DNA from: Nitrosomonas sp.
GTDB taxonomy: Bacteria; Pseudomonadota; Gammaproteobacteria; Burkholderiales; Nitrosomonadaceae
Direction of reading: 5' to 3'
Length of the DNA stretch: 64,000 bases
Assembly: GCA_024281825.1 (NCBI GenBank)
Contig: JAMWZY010000007.1
Coordinates: forward strand, 1 to 64,000
The notes under the pieces are model-generated. The model did not search any database. It had not been told where the DNA came from and saw only the letters and a program-made list of their open reading frames with translations. A program made the position numbers and the translations under genes. Each line of letters opens with the position of its first letter. Positions within the stretch are counted from its first letter, which is position 1. Of this stretch, positions 48,778 through 62,890 are shown piece after piece.

Positions 48778-49665
48778 ATGGATCCTTGGAATGATATCAG
48801 CCAGCAAATTGCGACAGTTACTCAGCAGAAATTCTCCATAAAAGAAAAAAAACCACTAACGGGCGGGTGCATCAATCAAAGTTTCAAAATTTCCAATGGC
48901 GTTCAAATTTATTTTGTCAAACTAAATACCTCAGAAAATTTAGCAATATTTGACTCAGAAGCTGATGGACTGAATGAAATTCAACAATCCAAAGCCATCC
49001 GTGTACCCAATGCTATTTGTATGGGTCAAAATGCGCAATCAGCTTGGCTAGTGCTCGAATATGTCGCACTTCACCCCGCAACACAAAATAATGCCGAGAA
49101 ATTAGGCACACAACTCGCTACAATGCATCGTATCACGGCCAAACAGTATGGTTGGAAACGCAATAATTTTATTGGCAGCACTTCCCAAATAAACACTTGG
49201 TCACGCAATTGGATTCACTTCTGGCAAGAGAATCGGCTCAATTATCAACTCAAACTTGCTGCTCAAAAAGGTTATGGTGGAAAATTACAAGTCTTTGGAG
49301 AGCGATTACTTACTGAATTAGAGCATTTTTTCTCGAATCGACAACCATCTTCATCGTTATTGCATGGCGATCTGTGGCAGGGTAATTATGCTTTCGACGA
49401 TAGCAACAATCCTATCCTATTGGACCCAGCCGTATACTTTGGTGATCGGGAAACCGATATTGCGATGACAGAGCTTTTTGGAGGGTTCCCCGCTGCTTTT
49501 TATTCAGCTTACCAAAATAATTATCCGTTGGATTCTGGGTACAACGTGCGCAAAATAATCTATAATCTCTATCATATTTTGAATCATTTAAATCTTTTTG
49601 GAAACAGCTATCGGCCTCAAGCGGAGCATATGATGGCAACACTGCTTGCTGAGGTTCGATCTTGA
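48778..49665 (+). CDS. Fructosamine kinase family protein
   Basis: A 295-residue small-molecule kinase of the FN3K family. It keeps the N-lobe GGCINQSFKI, the catalytic loop LLHGDLWQGNYAF and the metal-binding LLDPAVYFGDRETDIAMTEL. Family members phosphorylate ketosamines (fructose- or ribulose-lysine) on glycated proteins, leading to repair; the substrate of this one is not tested. It follows argH by 92 bases with no shared pathway. Confidence 0.92.
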   Translation: MDPWNDISQQIATVTQQKFSIKEKKPLTGGCINQSFKISNGVQIYFVKLNTSENLAIFDSEADGLNEIQQSKAIRVPNAICMGQNAQSAWLVLEYVALHPATQNNAEKLGTQLATMHRITAKQYGWKRNNFIGSTSQINTWSRNWIHFWQENRLNYQLKLAAQKGYGGKLQVFGERLLTELEHFFSNRQPSSSLLHGDLWQGNYAFDDSNNPILLDPAVYFGDRETDIAMTELFGGFPAAFYSAYQNNYPLDSGYNVRKIIYNLYHILNHLNLFGNSYRPQAEHMMATLLAEVRS

Positions 49666-49752
49666 GCATGATCGATTGATCGTTTCCTGCATTTTTTATT
49701 TTCTGTATTGAATTTTTTCTAGGCCAAATCCTTTATATTTGACTATTTGTGA

Positions 49753-51435
<1,683 letters not shown>

Positions 51436-51519
51436 ATGCCTTCATGGCTATTCAATTATCAGGCGCAACAAATTATTAAACATACAGTAATAACCATACC
51501 ATTAACAGGAAGACAGTAG

Positions 51520-52802
<1,283 letters not shown>

Positions 52803-52803
<1 letters not shown>

Positions 52804-53144
52804 TGAAATTTCTGACACTCATTTTGTTTGCACTGATCGTCTTACTACAATATCCACTTTGGTTTAGCAAATCCAGTTGGAAAAGAGTTTGGCTCGTCGA
52901 GGAAGAAGTCAGTGCTGCACGTCAAAATAATTTGGCGCTCCAGCATCGCAACAACATGTTGGAGGCTGAACTTAGCGATCTCAAACAAGGCCTTGAAGCC
53001 GTCGAGGAGCGGGGACGTAGTGATTTGGGTATGATCAAACAGAATGAAATTTTATTTCAAATCGTCAGAACTGAATCCCCGACGCCCAAGCAAGATCCCC
53101 TCCCTGAAAATTTTCCAAATGATCAATCCACAAATAAACGGTAG
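52803..53144 (+). CDS. ftsB: Cell-division protein FtsB
   Basis: A 113-residue bitopic protein: membrane helix (about 2-20), then a leucine-zipper coiled coil (about 30-70) with RNNMLEAELSDLKQG and the conserved EERGRSDLGMIKQNEILFQIV. With FtsL and FtsQ it activates septal wall synthesis. It overlaps eno by one base. The short Pro-rich C-terminal tail is variable. The eno-ftsB pairing is common in beta- and gammaproteobacteria. Confidence 0.92.
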
Positions 53145-53160
53145 TGCGTCTCTGTTATTG

Positions 53161-53203
53161 TAGTATCAACATAAAGATCAGGGTGATCCATTCCCTGATA
53201 CTA
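53161..53203 (+). repeat. Nested inverted repeats after ftsB
   Basis: TAGTATC (53161-53167) pairs with GATACTA (53197-53203), and inside it ATCAGGG (53177-53183) pairs with CCCTGAT (53193-53199); the two share three bases. No T-run follows, so this may be a weak or factor-dependent transcript end behind ftsB. Confidence 0.4.
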
Positions 53204-53274
53204 GCGTACTCATCGAACTCTTAGTGAAATTTTCAAACTAACTAATAAGAATTTTTTTCAACATCTTATAATCG

Positions 53275-53302
53275 CTTGAAAACTGACTGACTAACCTTAT
53301 AT
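53275..53302 (+). promoter_or_regulatory. Sigma-32-like heat-shock promoter for htpX
   Basis: CTTGAAA at 53275-53281 is the full sigma-32 -35 box. After 13 bases comes CCTTATAT (53295-53302), related to the -10 consensus CCCCATNT. The leader would be about 40 bases. htpX is a known heat-shock gene, which fits. Confidence 0.6.
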
Positions 53303-53347
53303 TACTCACAGTTTTTACAGTTGTTTACTATCTTATGGAGTCAATGA

Positions 53348-54235
53348 ATGAAAAGAATCCTACTTTTTTTAGCAACTAACTTAGCTATTGTTCTGGTTCT
53401 AAGTATTACATTAAGGCTATTGGGATTCGAAAGAATTCTAGATGCGCAAGGAATCGGGCTTGATATCAATTCGTTACTTGTATTTGCAGCCGTTTTCGGG
53501 TTTGGTGGCTCGCTGATTTCGCTCGCGATGTCTAAATGGACCGCAAAACGAATGACTGGGGCTCAAGTAATCGATATGCCGCGCAGTGCTCAAGAGCACT
53601 GGTTATTTACCACGGTACAAAGGCAAGCACAAGCAGCCGGTATCGGTATGCCAGAGGTAGCTATCTACGAAGCACCGGACGTCAATGCTTTTGCGACTGG
53701 CATGTCAAGAAATGATGCTCTTGTTGCAGTCAGTACCGGTTTACTCAATAACATGAACCAAGATGAAGCTGAGGCTGTGCTTGCGCATGAAGTCAGTCAT
53801 ATCGCTAATGGAGATATGGTTACGCTGGCACTCATACAAGGTGTGGTCAATACCTTTGTCATGTTCTTTTCTCGAGTGATTGGCCACGCAGTCGATCGTG
53901 TCATATTTAAAACGGAAGAAGGTCATGGCCCTGCTTTCTGGGTTACCACGATTATTGCCGAATTATTGCTAGGTATATTGGCCACTATTATCGTGATGTG
54001 GTTTAGTCGGCAACGTGAATTTCGTGCTGATGCTGGAGGCGCAAGCTTAGCGGGTAAAAACAAAATGATCGCTGCATTACGCAGATTGCAAATTAACTCG
54101 CAACAGCAGGCACAGCTTCCGGATCAACTTGCTGCATTTGGCATTTCCAGCGGCGGTGGTAGTGGCTTAAGCAATTTATTCAGAACCCACCCTACCCTGG
54201 AAGAAAGAATCGCTGCATTAGAAATGCAACATTAA
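53348..54235 (+). CDS. htpX: Membrane zinc metalloprotease HtpX
   Basis: A 295-residue M48B protease with four membrane helices (two before and two after the active site). The zinc motif HEVSH is at 147-151 and the third ligand is in [12 protein letters not shown]. It degrades damaged membrane proteins along with FtsH. GGAG lies close to the start. It is the only gene of its transcript. Confidence 0.95.
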   Translation: MKRILLFLATNLAIVLVLSITLRLLGFERILDAQGIGLDINSLLVFAAVFGFGGSLISLAMSKWTAKRMTGAQVIDMPRSAQEHWLFTTVQRQAQAAGIGMPEVAIYEAPDVNAFATGMSRNDALVAVSTGLLNNMNQDEAEAVLAHEVSHIANGDMVTLALIQGVVNTFVMFFSRVIGHAVDRVIFKTEEGHGPAFWVTTIIAELLLGILATIIVMWFSRQREFRADAGGASLAGKNKMIAALRRLQINSQQQAQLPDQLAAFGISSGGGSGLSNLFRTHPTLEERIAALEMQH

Positions 54236-54315
54236 TAGGTTTATTCTGAACAATTCATAACATTCTTCTATGTAATGAATTTAGGATTTTGGTGAATAAA
54301 TACCCTACGACCAAC

Positions 54316-54380
54316 GAATGAGGGTGTAGCATTGTTGTAACTAACTGGTCATTTGCTAGTTCTCATGCTACCCTCCATTC
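54316..54380. repeat. Large imperfect hairpin downstream of htpX
   Basis: GAATGAGGGTGTAGCAT (54316-54332) pairs imperfectly with ATGCTACCCTCCATTC (54365-54380), and AACTA/TAGTT extends the loop region. It lies 80 bases after htpX in a 275-base gap otherwise without a recognised gene. It may end transcription or be part of a small RNA. Confidence 0.35.
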
Positions 54381-54510
54381 ACTCTGTTCTTCATCCTTTC
54401 ACAATAACTCTAACAGCATATTCTGTCATTACAAAACCCAACCCGCCGCAGCAATCTTTTTGCTTCACAACAATGATAGTTGGCTCTTAGATATGTCTAC
54501 CAATGATCAA

Positions 54511-55188
54511 TTAATGTTTGGAATTTTTAATTTTATCATTAACACCTGATAACACTCCGTTGGCAATTTTCCCTATAAGATCAGCGGTTGCGTGCGCTAA
54601 ACTGACGCCTGTTTCAAGCTGCGCATGCCCTATCGATGCAATCTGTTGCTTGAAAATTTCAAGTGTTTCTATAAGTTGCAAACCTACGGCAGTACCATTA
54701 TTTCTCGCATGCCGACCTAAATCATGCAAAATATCAGCGGTCAACCCTTGTGCCGCGTTCGCAGTGTTGTGCAATATATCCAAAAACAGGCTTTCCAGAC
54801 TTTCTAACTCAGAATGCGCCTGCTTTAATTCATTCTCAGAAAATTTTTGAGTTTGCCCCGCTGCTTCTTCAAGAGCTAGCTTAGAAGCTTGAGCAAAACT
54901 CGCCAATGCAGAATCCAAGCCAGCCACAGCTTCGTGAATTTGTGATTTTGCGGTTTGCGTCTGACTGATAACGTGTTGTAGCTGTTGTGTTGCGCCATCA
55001 TGAACACCTTGAATGATAGCGGTGATGATTCTCTGCAATGAGGCCAAATCCAAATGGTGCGCATTCATAGCATTCAGGGTCAAATGACGCACCGTTTCTC
55101 GCGTATGCAAGCCTTTCGCCACAGCTTCTCGTACTTCTGCCTCCAACGTTTTAAGATGAAAGTCATTGTCAGTTTTATTATGTTCCAT
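54511..55188 (-). CDS. Helical hypothetical protein, phasin-like in appearance
   Basis: A 225-residue protein with no signal or membrane segment. It is almost entirely amphipathic helix: a head with EVREAVAKGLHTRETVRHLT, heptad-like stretches rich in Ala, Leu, Gln and Ser (about 65-160), and a hydrophobic Gly/Ala-containing tail (LIGKIANGVLSGV). The composition recalls phasins and other surface-coating or partner-binding helical proteins; no family is recognised. It is 40 bases downstream of serS on the same strand. Confidence 0.7.
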   Translation of the reverse strand: MEHNKTDNDFHLKTLEAEVREAVAKGLHTRETVRHLTLNAMNAHHLDLASLQRIITAIIQGVHDGATQQLQHVISQTQTAKSQIHEAVAGLDSALASFAQASKLALEEAAGQTQKFSENELKQAHSELESLESLFLDILHNTANAAQGLTADILHDLGRHARNNGTAVGLQLIETLEIFKQQIASIGHAQLETGVSLAHATADLIGKIANGVLSGVNDKIKNSKH

Positions 55189-55228
55189 GGTGACGGGCCC
55201 TTATTTTATTGGTATTTCTGTAACGATT

Positions 55229-56572
<1,344 letters not shown>

Positions 56573-57901
56573 CTATATTTTACGACGAGCTTGTTGATCC
56601 AGAGAATGTAAATAAGCCAATTTTTCTTGAATCTTTTGTTCCAATCCGTAACCAGTCGGTTGATAAAAACTGACTTCCGGCATGCCCTCTGGAAAATAAT
56701 TTTCGCCTGCCGCATAGGCATCAGGACAATCATGCACGTAGCGATAGCGCTCGCCATACCCTATCTGCTTCATAAATTGGGTCGGAGCATTACGCAAGTG
56801 AGTAGGTACGGAGCGCGATTTATCTTGTGCAATAAACTTACGCGCTTTGTTGTAAGCATTATAAACAGCGTTACTTTTGGGTGCACATGCCAGATATATA
56901 ACTGCTTGCGCCAACGCCAGCTCGCCTTCCGGGCTGCCAAGCCGCTCATAAGTCTCGCACGCATCTAATGTCAAACGCAAAGCTCGCGGATCCGATAAGC
57001 CAATATCTTCGGTTGCCATGCGTACCAATCGTCTTGCAATATATAAAGCATCAGCCCCGCCATCTAGCATACGACAAAGCCAATACAGTGAAGCATCTGG
57101 GGCCGAGCCACGCACGGATTTGTGCAATGCTGAAATTTGTTCGTAAAAGGTATCGCCACCCTTGTCAAATTGGCGCGTATTACGTGAGAGTGTATTAACA
57201 ATGTAGTCTTTGCTAATCTCAAATGTTTCTTTAGTCTCGATAGCATCAGTGATTTGTTCCAATAGATTGAATAAGCGACGTGCATCTCCATCAGAAAATT
57301 CGATTAATAGTTGGCGAGCATGGTTAGTAAACTGTATATGTGGGAAAGTGAGTTTGCTCGCACGTTCAATTAGTTGTGATAATTCCGACTCAGATAAAGC
57401 AGTGAGTATGTAAACTTGCGCACGCGACAATAACGCATGATTGATTTCAAACGATGGATTTTCCGTAGTAGCACCGATGAAAGTAATGAGTCCTTGCTCT
57501 ATGTACGGTAAAAATGCATCTTGCTGGGATTTGTTAAATCGATGAACTTCGTCAATGAACAAAATCGTATGTCGCCCCTTTTGTTGCAAAACTAATTCTG
57601 CTCGATCAATTGCACTGCGGATCTCTTTAACACCTGACATAACCGCTGACAAGGCAATGAATTCGCTATCGAATGCACTCGACATAATACGCGCGAGGGT
57701 GGTTTTTCCTGTTCCTGGCGGCCCCCACAAAATCATCGAGTGTAATTTGCCTGATTCAAATGCCACACGCAAAGGTTTTCCAATACCTAACAAATGACTC
57801 TGGCCAATAACGTCGTTTATATGATTGGGTCGTAATTGCTCTGCAAGAGGCGCCCGGGGAAGATTATCTGGAAATAATGCAGTATCATTCACGGATGACA
57901 T
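56573..57901 (-). CDS. rarA: Replication-associated recombination ATPase RarA (MgsA)
   Basis: A 442-residue clamp-loader-like AAA+ ATPase acting at stalled forks. Walker [11 protein letters not shown] and Walker [17 protein letters not shown], the sensor segment [12 protein letters not shown] and the C-terminal tetramerisation domain with YKYVHDCPD-like ([19 protein letters not shown]) are present. The ATG at 57901 is chosen; a GTG at 57907 is possible. Its first bases overlap the lolA end, so lolA-rarA-serS read as one unit. Confidence 0.95.
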   Translation of the reverse strand: MSSVNDTALFPDNLPRAPLAEQLRPNHINDVIGQSHLLGIGKPLRVAFESGKLHSMILWGPPGTGKTTLARIMSSAFDSEFIALSAVMSGVKEIRSAIDRAELVLQQKGRHTILFIDEVHRFNKSQQDAFLPYIEQGLITFIGATTENPSFEINHALLSRAQVYILTALSESELSQLIERASKLTFPHIQFTNHARQLLIEFSDGDARRLFNLLEQITDAIETKETFEISKDYIVNTLSRNTRQFDKGGDTFYEQISALHKSVRGSAPDASLYWLCRMLDGGADALYIARRLVRMATEDIGLSDPRALRLTLDACETYERLGSPEGELALAQAVIYLACAPKSNAVYNAYNKARKFIAQDKSRSVPTHLRNAPTQFMKQIGYGERYRYVHDCPDAYAAGENYFPEGMPEVSFYQPTGYGLEQKIQEKLAYLHSLDQQARRKI

Positions 57902-58508
57902 CAGCACTGGCGGGCGGCGTAAAATTGAACAAACTCTCTGATAACTGCGGATTCTTTTCTAATTCTGAAAAAGTAAGCAAAGTGGTTTGGCCTAAGCTAT
58001 CGCGCAGTGCCATCAATTTGAGAGTACCTTGCGGTGAAAAGGCCATTTGAATAAATTCAAACATGGTTTCTTTATTTTTGGGCACGGCTTCTAACCACTC
58101 CATGCCTTCTTGTAAGCCAAGTTCCGTTAGAACAAAATTTTCTTCCAGGTCGCTATTTCCGGCCAGTAAGGCCGCAGGACTGCTACCGATTGCAAGATTA
58201 AATGGTCGTACGGTTGCTTGATTCAGATCATGATCATAAAACCAAACTTCTTTCCCATTTCCCACAATGATTTGCTCATAAGGCTTTGCATAAGACCAAC
58301 GAAATTTTTCTGGACGTTCAAATTGCATTGATCCTTTGGAATCTTGAATCGTGCGCCTACTCTTGTCATATAGCGTTTGAGAAAAATTAGCGCTGACTGT
58401 GCTTGTTTCAGCAATAAATTTTTTTAAATTGCCGATTGCAGTCGCTTGTGCTGACATGGATATCAGGCTGATCAACAGCAATATAAAAAAATGGCTTGAA
58501 ATCGGCAT
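57885..58508 (-). CDS. lolA: Outer-membrane lipoprotein carrier LolA
   Basis: A 207-residue periplasmic chaperone: signal peptide (about 1-24), then an open beta-barrel fold with VSANFSQTLYDKSRRTIQDS, FRWSYAKPYEQIIVGNGKEVWFYD-type core (VWFYDHDLNQA) and FTPP near the end. It ferries lipoproteins from LolCDE to LolB. Order ftsK-lolA-rarA-serS is the common proteobacterial one. The 3' end overlaps rarA by 17-23 bases depending on the rarA start. Confidence 0.94.
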   Translation of the reverse strand: MPISSHFFILLLISLISMSAQATAIGNLKKFIAETSTVSANFSQTLYDKSRRTIQDSKGSMQFERPEKFRWSYAKPYEQIIVGNGKEVWFYDHDLNQATVRPFNLAIGSSPAALLAGNSDLEENFVLTELGLQEGMEWLEAVPKNKETMFEFIQMAFSPQGTLKLMALRDSLGQTTLLTFSELEKNPQLSESLFNFTPPASADVIRE

Positions 58509-58554
58509 ATTAATAAAATTGTTATAGTTTGATCATATTGCAGTGCAAAATGCG

Positions 58555-60855
58555 CTATTCACTTCGTGATGGTGCAAGTACTTCACGATTGCCATTACTT
58601 TGCATGGCAGACACTAAGCCTGATCGCTCCATTTCTTCAATGAGGCGTGCCGCACGATTATAGCCGATGCGCAAGTTCCTTTGCACTAAAGAAATCGAGG
58701 CCCGGCGAGTCTTAACTACGATAGCAACGGCCTCGTCATATAAAGGATCAGATTCACCTTCTGGTGATTTTCTAGCTTCCAAAGCACCTGACACATCGCT
58801 TTCTTCATCATCGGTTTGTAGAATCTCCTCAATATAACAAGGTTCACCATGCTCTTTTAAATATTCCACAACCTTATGTACTTCATGATCGGCGACAAAA
58901 GCGCCGTGAACACGTTGCGTATAGCCGCTTCCCGAGGGTAAGTACAGCATATCGCCTTGCCCAAGCAGTGCTTCAGCGCCCATTTGATCCAAAATAGTCC
59001 GAGAATCGATTTTACTGGACACTTGGAAAGCAATTCGAGTCGGAATGTTAGCTTTGATCAAACCGGTGATCACATCGACCGAGGGCCGCTGTGTTGCTAA
59101 TAAAAGATGAATGCCCGATGCGCGTGCCTTCTGAGCAAGTCTTGCGATAAGTTGCTCAACTTTTTTCCCAGCAACCATCATCAAATCAGCCAATTCGTCA
59201 ATAACCACTACTATCATTGGCAATTCTTCCAAATATTCTGGTGTTTCATCTGGACGCAATAAAGGATTGATTACCGGCGTCTCTGTCTTTGCGGCATCTT
59301 TTATTTTTTGATTATAACCACTCAGATTGCGTACCCCTAAAGCCGACATTAATTTGTAACGTCTTTCCATTTCCGAAACACACCAGCGCAAGGCACTCGC
59401 TGCTTCACGCATATCTGTTACAACTGGTGTAAGTAAATGTGAAATACCCTCATAAACTGATAATTCGAGCATTTTGGGGTCGATCAAAATGAGCCGTATT
59501 TGTTCGGGTGTGGCTTTATAGACCAAACTCAATATCACGGCATTGATAGCCACTGATTTTCCCGACCCTGTAGTGCCTGCAACGAGTGCATGAGGCATTT
59601 TGGCGAGATCCGACACGATAGGACGACCGCTGATATCTTTACCTAAAGCAATCGTGAGCGATGAAGCGGAGTCTGCATAAGCTTGAGAGCCAAGAATTTC
59701 CTGCAAGCGGACAATTTGCCGCTTCGGATTTGGCAATTCAAGCCCCATGCTGGTTTTTCCAGGAATGGTTTCGACTACACGAATACTCGCCACCGACAGT
59801 GCACGCGCAAGATCCTTGACTAAATTGATAACCTGGCTGCCTTTCACACCCACTGCCGGTTCAATTTCATAACGTGTGATCACCGGACCGGGAAACGCAG
59901 CCACGACTTTAACATCAACACCAAACTCTTTGAGTTTGCGTTCGATTAAGCGTGATGTAAATTCCAATGTTTCTTTCGATAAAACCTCAAAGTCTTTTTC
60001 GGGTTCATCCAATAAGTGTAATGGCGGTAACGAAGAATCTGGCAAATCAGAAAATAGTGATGCTTGCTTTTCTTTAATCGTCCGTTGCGATTTTGCAATG
60101 GCTGAGGCAGGTAATTCGATGTGCAAAGAAGGCGTTTCTTCAATGCGCTTCTTTTCATTTTCAACTAATTCATCGCGCACACGTGCTGCGAGCATTCCAG
60201 CTAATTTATCTTGCCGTGTTTCCCATTTGTTGATGATAAAAAAAAGTAATTCTTCGATTTGTTCGCCAATTTTTTCTACGAAACGTACCCACGACAAGCC
60301 CGTGAATTGGCTAAATCCAACCGCAATCAGAGTAAGCAATAGTAACGTCGCACCTATAGCGCCAAATACTTTGGAAAAGAAATAACTGATGGTGTTGCCG
60401 AGAATACCACCTGGTGTAAGTGGAAGCGAAGCGCTGATGGTATAAAAACGTAATGATTCCAATCCGCTGCTGGCCATCAACAGCAATAAAAAGCCACCGA
60501 TAGAAAATACGATTGAATGTTTATCAAAAATACCACCGGAATCAATTCTGCGATAACTCCAAGCGATCATCGAAAGGAAAAAAGCAATCCACCACCACGC
60601 AGACACCCCGAATAAATACAAAAGCAAATCAGCCAACCAAGCGCCAGCATATCCTCCAGCGTTTTGAATCTCATTAAAACTCCCGCTGTGCGACCACCCT
60701 GCATCGTTTCTATCGTAACTCACAAGAATCATGATCAAGTAAAGTGCGATACCAACTAGCAGTAAATAAAAGGACTCTCGTAACAGTCGAGCTACTTTGG
60801 GCGAAAAAGCATGGCTCGCTGATTTCCTAGCCATCGGTTTGTTTATAAGACTCAT
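58555..60855 (-). CDS. ftsK: DNA translocase FtsK
   Basis: A 766-residue septal DNA pump. Four N-terminal membrane helices (about 25-185), a short linker (about 200-300), the alpha/beta motor with Walker A GTTGSGKS (427-434) and Walker [13 protein letters not shown], and the gamma winged helix (about 700-766) that reads KOPS. The linker is much shorter than in E. coli, as usual in betaproteobacteria. It clears chromosome dimers with XerCD at division. The start ATG at 60855 is taken; the second Met at codon 8 is possible. Confidence 0.96.
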   Translation of the reverse strand: MSLINKPMARKSASHAFSPKVARLLRESFYLLLVGIALYLIMILVSYDRNDAGWSHSGSFNEIQNAGGYAGAWLADLLLYLFGVSAWWWIAFFLSMIAWSYRRIDSGGIFDKHSIVFSIGGFLLLLMASSGLESLRFYTISASLPLTPGGILGNTISYFFSKVFGAIGATLLLLTLIAVGFSQFTGLSWVRFVEKIGEQIEELLFFIINKWETRQDKLAGMLAARVRDELVENEKKRIEETPSLHIELPASAIAKSQRTIKEKQASLFSDLPDSSLPPLHLLDEPEKDFEVLSKETLEFTSRLIERKLKEFGVDVKVVAAFPGPVITRYEIEPAVGVKGSQVINLVKDLARALSVASIRVVETIPGKTSMGLELPNPKRQIVRLQEILGSQAYADSASSLTIALGKDISGRPIVSDLAKMPHALVAGTTGSGKSVAINAVILSLVYKATPEQIRLILIDPKMLELSVYEGISHLLTPVVTDMREAASALRWCVSEMERRYKLMSALGVRNLSGYNQKIKDAAKTETPVINPLLRPDETPEYLEELPMIVVVIDELADLMMVAGKKVEQLIARLAQKARASGIHLLLATQRPSVDVITGLIKANIPTRIAFQVSSKIDSRTILDQMGAEALLGQGDMLYLPSGSGYTQRVHGAFVADHEVHKVVEYLKEHGEPCYIEEILQTDDEESDVSGALEARKSPEGESDPLYDEAVAIVVKTRRASISLVQRNLRIGYNRAARLIEEMERSGLVSAMQSNGNREVLAPSRSE

Positions 60856-61074
60856 TGAGACTCTCGTTATGCCTTTGTCTAAGCTAATTATATAAGATTA
60901 ACGAAAGGACGATCTATTAATGCATACCAATATTGTAAGCATCGATGATACCTATAACTTTAGTAGTTGATAAAATCATAAGATAGCAATCAAATGATTG
61001 GGGCTTTCATTTGAAATGATTCTTTCACTGGATATTCAATCCAGATGTCAATTGGATAAAGTGAAACGAATCGC

Positions 61075-62010
61075 TTAATTAGTTCTTGAGCGGGACAAAA
61101 TCGCTGGAACAACGTTTTTGTCTTTGTTACTAGTAATCTCTGGCAAAGTAGATACTTGGTGTTTTTCACTTTGTTTCGAAAGTGACAGAGCAGCTTCAGC
61201 TCGCTGATATAGATTCAGGCTGCTATCGTTTTCTTCCAGGGTAGAAATTCCAATGCTAGCGAAAAATTTGTTATTCATTCCATTGATCGCTGGAAAAGCA
61301 GCTTTATTACGGATAATTTCACAAACTTCCTTTGCTTCGGATAATGCTGTTTCCGGAAACAGTATCACAAATAGCTGCGTATCAATTTGATAAAAAAGAT
61401 CCGATGTTCTGATTTTGGATCGAATGTTATTTGAAATTTTTTGCATAATATCCAGTGCAGGATACTGCATTTCTTGATCTTGAGTCAGTTGATGTAAATC
61501 AATATCAATCAGTGCAATCGATAAATTTCGCCGATAGCGTTGGCAACGAAACGTTTCTGTATTGAGATCAACACCAAATGCATGCATATTTTTAAATCCT
61601 GAAACAGGATCAATCAGATTGTTTGTCAATAAAGCCGACATATCAACATTAGTTTTCTTAATCTTGATAACCATAATTGCAGCACACACAATCAGCAGCA
61701 ACGTAAGCCCACGATTTATTAAGGCAACTTCAAATGGCACTATATTTCCGGGGGATAAATAAAAACCCAACACTACGAATACAAAGCTTAATATCGAAAC
61801 AATATAAGTAAGATAAGTACCACTCACCCATAAACAACCAAAAATAACTAATGCATAGGGTATACCTGCAGCTACCCCAAGCGGTAAGTTCAAATCAATA
61901 ACAAAAATGAATACAGTCGCAAAAAAGATAATCAGGCTATTCGGAGAAATTGAAATTTCTCTCAAAAAAAGCTTCGGGATGGAAGCCATCGAACGAATAT
62001 ATTCACGCAT
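61075..62010 (-). CDS. Membrane protein with degenerate GGDEF domain
   Basis: A 311-residue protein: four membrane helices (about 22-115) and a cytoplasmic GGDEF fold (about 125-285). The entry motif DPVSGFKNMHAF and metal-site segment ALIDIDLHQ (Asp169, Asp171) remain, but the signature GGDEF is replaced by DTQLF (210-214), so the catalytic and product-site residues are gone. It should not make cyclic di-GMP; GTP binding or a scaffold role is conceivable. It is followed by a short basic tail. It stands apart from its neighbours with no partner EAL gene nearby. Confidence 0.78.
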   Translation of the reverse strand: MREYIRSMASIPKLFLREISISPNSLIIFFATVFIFVIDLNLPLGVAAGIPYALVIFGCLWVSGTYLTYIVSILSFVFVVLGFYLSPGNIVPFEVALINRGLTLLLIVCAAIMVIKIKKTNVDMSALLTNNLIDPVSGFKNMHAFGVDLNTETFRCQRYRRNLSIALIDIDLHQLTQDQEMQYPALDIMQKISNNIRSKIRTSDLFYQIDTQLFVILFPETALSEAKEVCEIIRNKAAFPAINGMNNKFFASIGISTLEENDSSLNLYQRAEAALSLSKQSEKHQVSTLPEITSNKDKNVVPAILSRSRTN

Positions 62011-62153
62011 TTGATTTTATGAAGGCTTGAGTATGTAAATGAAAAATAACGATAGTACTAAGCTAGAGCTTCTTCTAGCTCCAAAAAACAATTAAATCAA
62101 AAATAACAATCTCTTACAAAAAAATCACTTTCTCATTTTATGAGTCTTTCAGA

Positions 62154-62579
62154 TTATAGTTTAATAATTCGGGTTCCTGCAATCCGATCATGTAAAAATT
62201 GCCGATCACGATCAAAAAAGATCCAAATGATTCCGATGCAAAAAAAAGGATAGACAAGCAGGGCTAAAAGATAGCGAGTTATAGCCTGCTTCTTAGTAAT
62301 GCTTCCTCCGTTTGCATCAACCAAACGTAACTTCCATGTCTGCATAGCGAGTGTTTGTCCTCCATGTGTCCAAAACCAAATGAAATACAGTCCCATGATG
62401 ATCAACAAATAAAATTGATAAAGCGGTTTAAAATACTCGCTATCCATTTTGGAGAATAAAGGTACAAAAATGAAACTGGCTATAAAAATAATAGCTAACA
62501 ACAGTAGAAAATCATAAATCAGGCATAAAATGCGTTGCCATAGTTTGGGCGTTACATAGGGTGTAATTGTGTCTTCCAT
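62154..62579 (-). CDS. RDD family membrane protein
   Basis: A 141-residue protein with three or four membrane helices. PKLWQRILCLIYDFLLLLAI holds the Arg and the Asp of the RDD motif (here separated as R-x6-D), and the later KLRLVDANGGSITKKQAITR and DRDRQFLHDRIAGTRII are typical of the family. Function is unknown; cation transport or oxidation repair have been suggested for some members. It is divergent from the Fur-controlled tonB. Confidence 0.85.
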   Translation of the reverse strand: MEDTITPYVTPKLWQRILCLIYDFLLLLAIIFIASFIFVPLFSKMDSEYFKPLYQFYLLIIMGLYFIWFWTHGGQTLAMQTWKLRLVDANGGSITKKQAITRYLLALLVYPFFCIGIIWIFFDRDRQFLHDRIAGTRIIKL

Positions 62580-62760
62580 AGCTTTATATATTCAAACCGC
62601 TTTTTTAGTGATCATATGCATCGTTAAATTAAACAACTAGTTGCATAATTCAGCCAAGAAATAAGATAGCCAGATAAATGCATTTTGATAATCCAATATC
62701 AGTGTGACCTTAAGGTTATACCTGACATAACGATACTAAAGTATGAACTGGCCATACTTA

Positions 62761-62779
62761 CAAATTGATAATTATTATC
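62761..62779 (+). promoter_or_regulatory. Fur box for the second tonB operon
   Basis: GATAAT-T-ATTATC at 62767-62779 is a perfect 6-1-6 Fur core; the full 19-mer matches the classic consensus at 15 of 19. It overlaps a possible -35 box TTGATA (62766-62771) with TAATAT 16 bases on (62788-62793), so iron-bound Fur would block RNA polymerase. It is 112 bases before the tonB start. Confidence 0.75.
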
Positions 62780-62890
62780 GTTTCGGTTAATATTTGTACA
62801 TATCAAAGTACTCTGAATCCATTATATCGAAAATCAATCGACTGCCGCCATCAAACAGATCACAAGTCAACGCAGTTTTTGTTTTTAAGT

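Noticed and set aside
59876..60385. 169-codon open frame on the plus strand
   Set aside because: Antisense to ftsK; Ser/Asn-rich composition is a product of the opposite strand.
62765..62890. Upstream extension of the second tonB from a TTG
   Set aside because: It overlaps the Fur box and the likely promoter, and the extra residues do not look like a TonB N-terminus.
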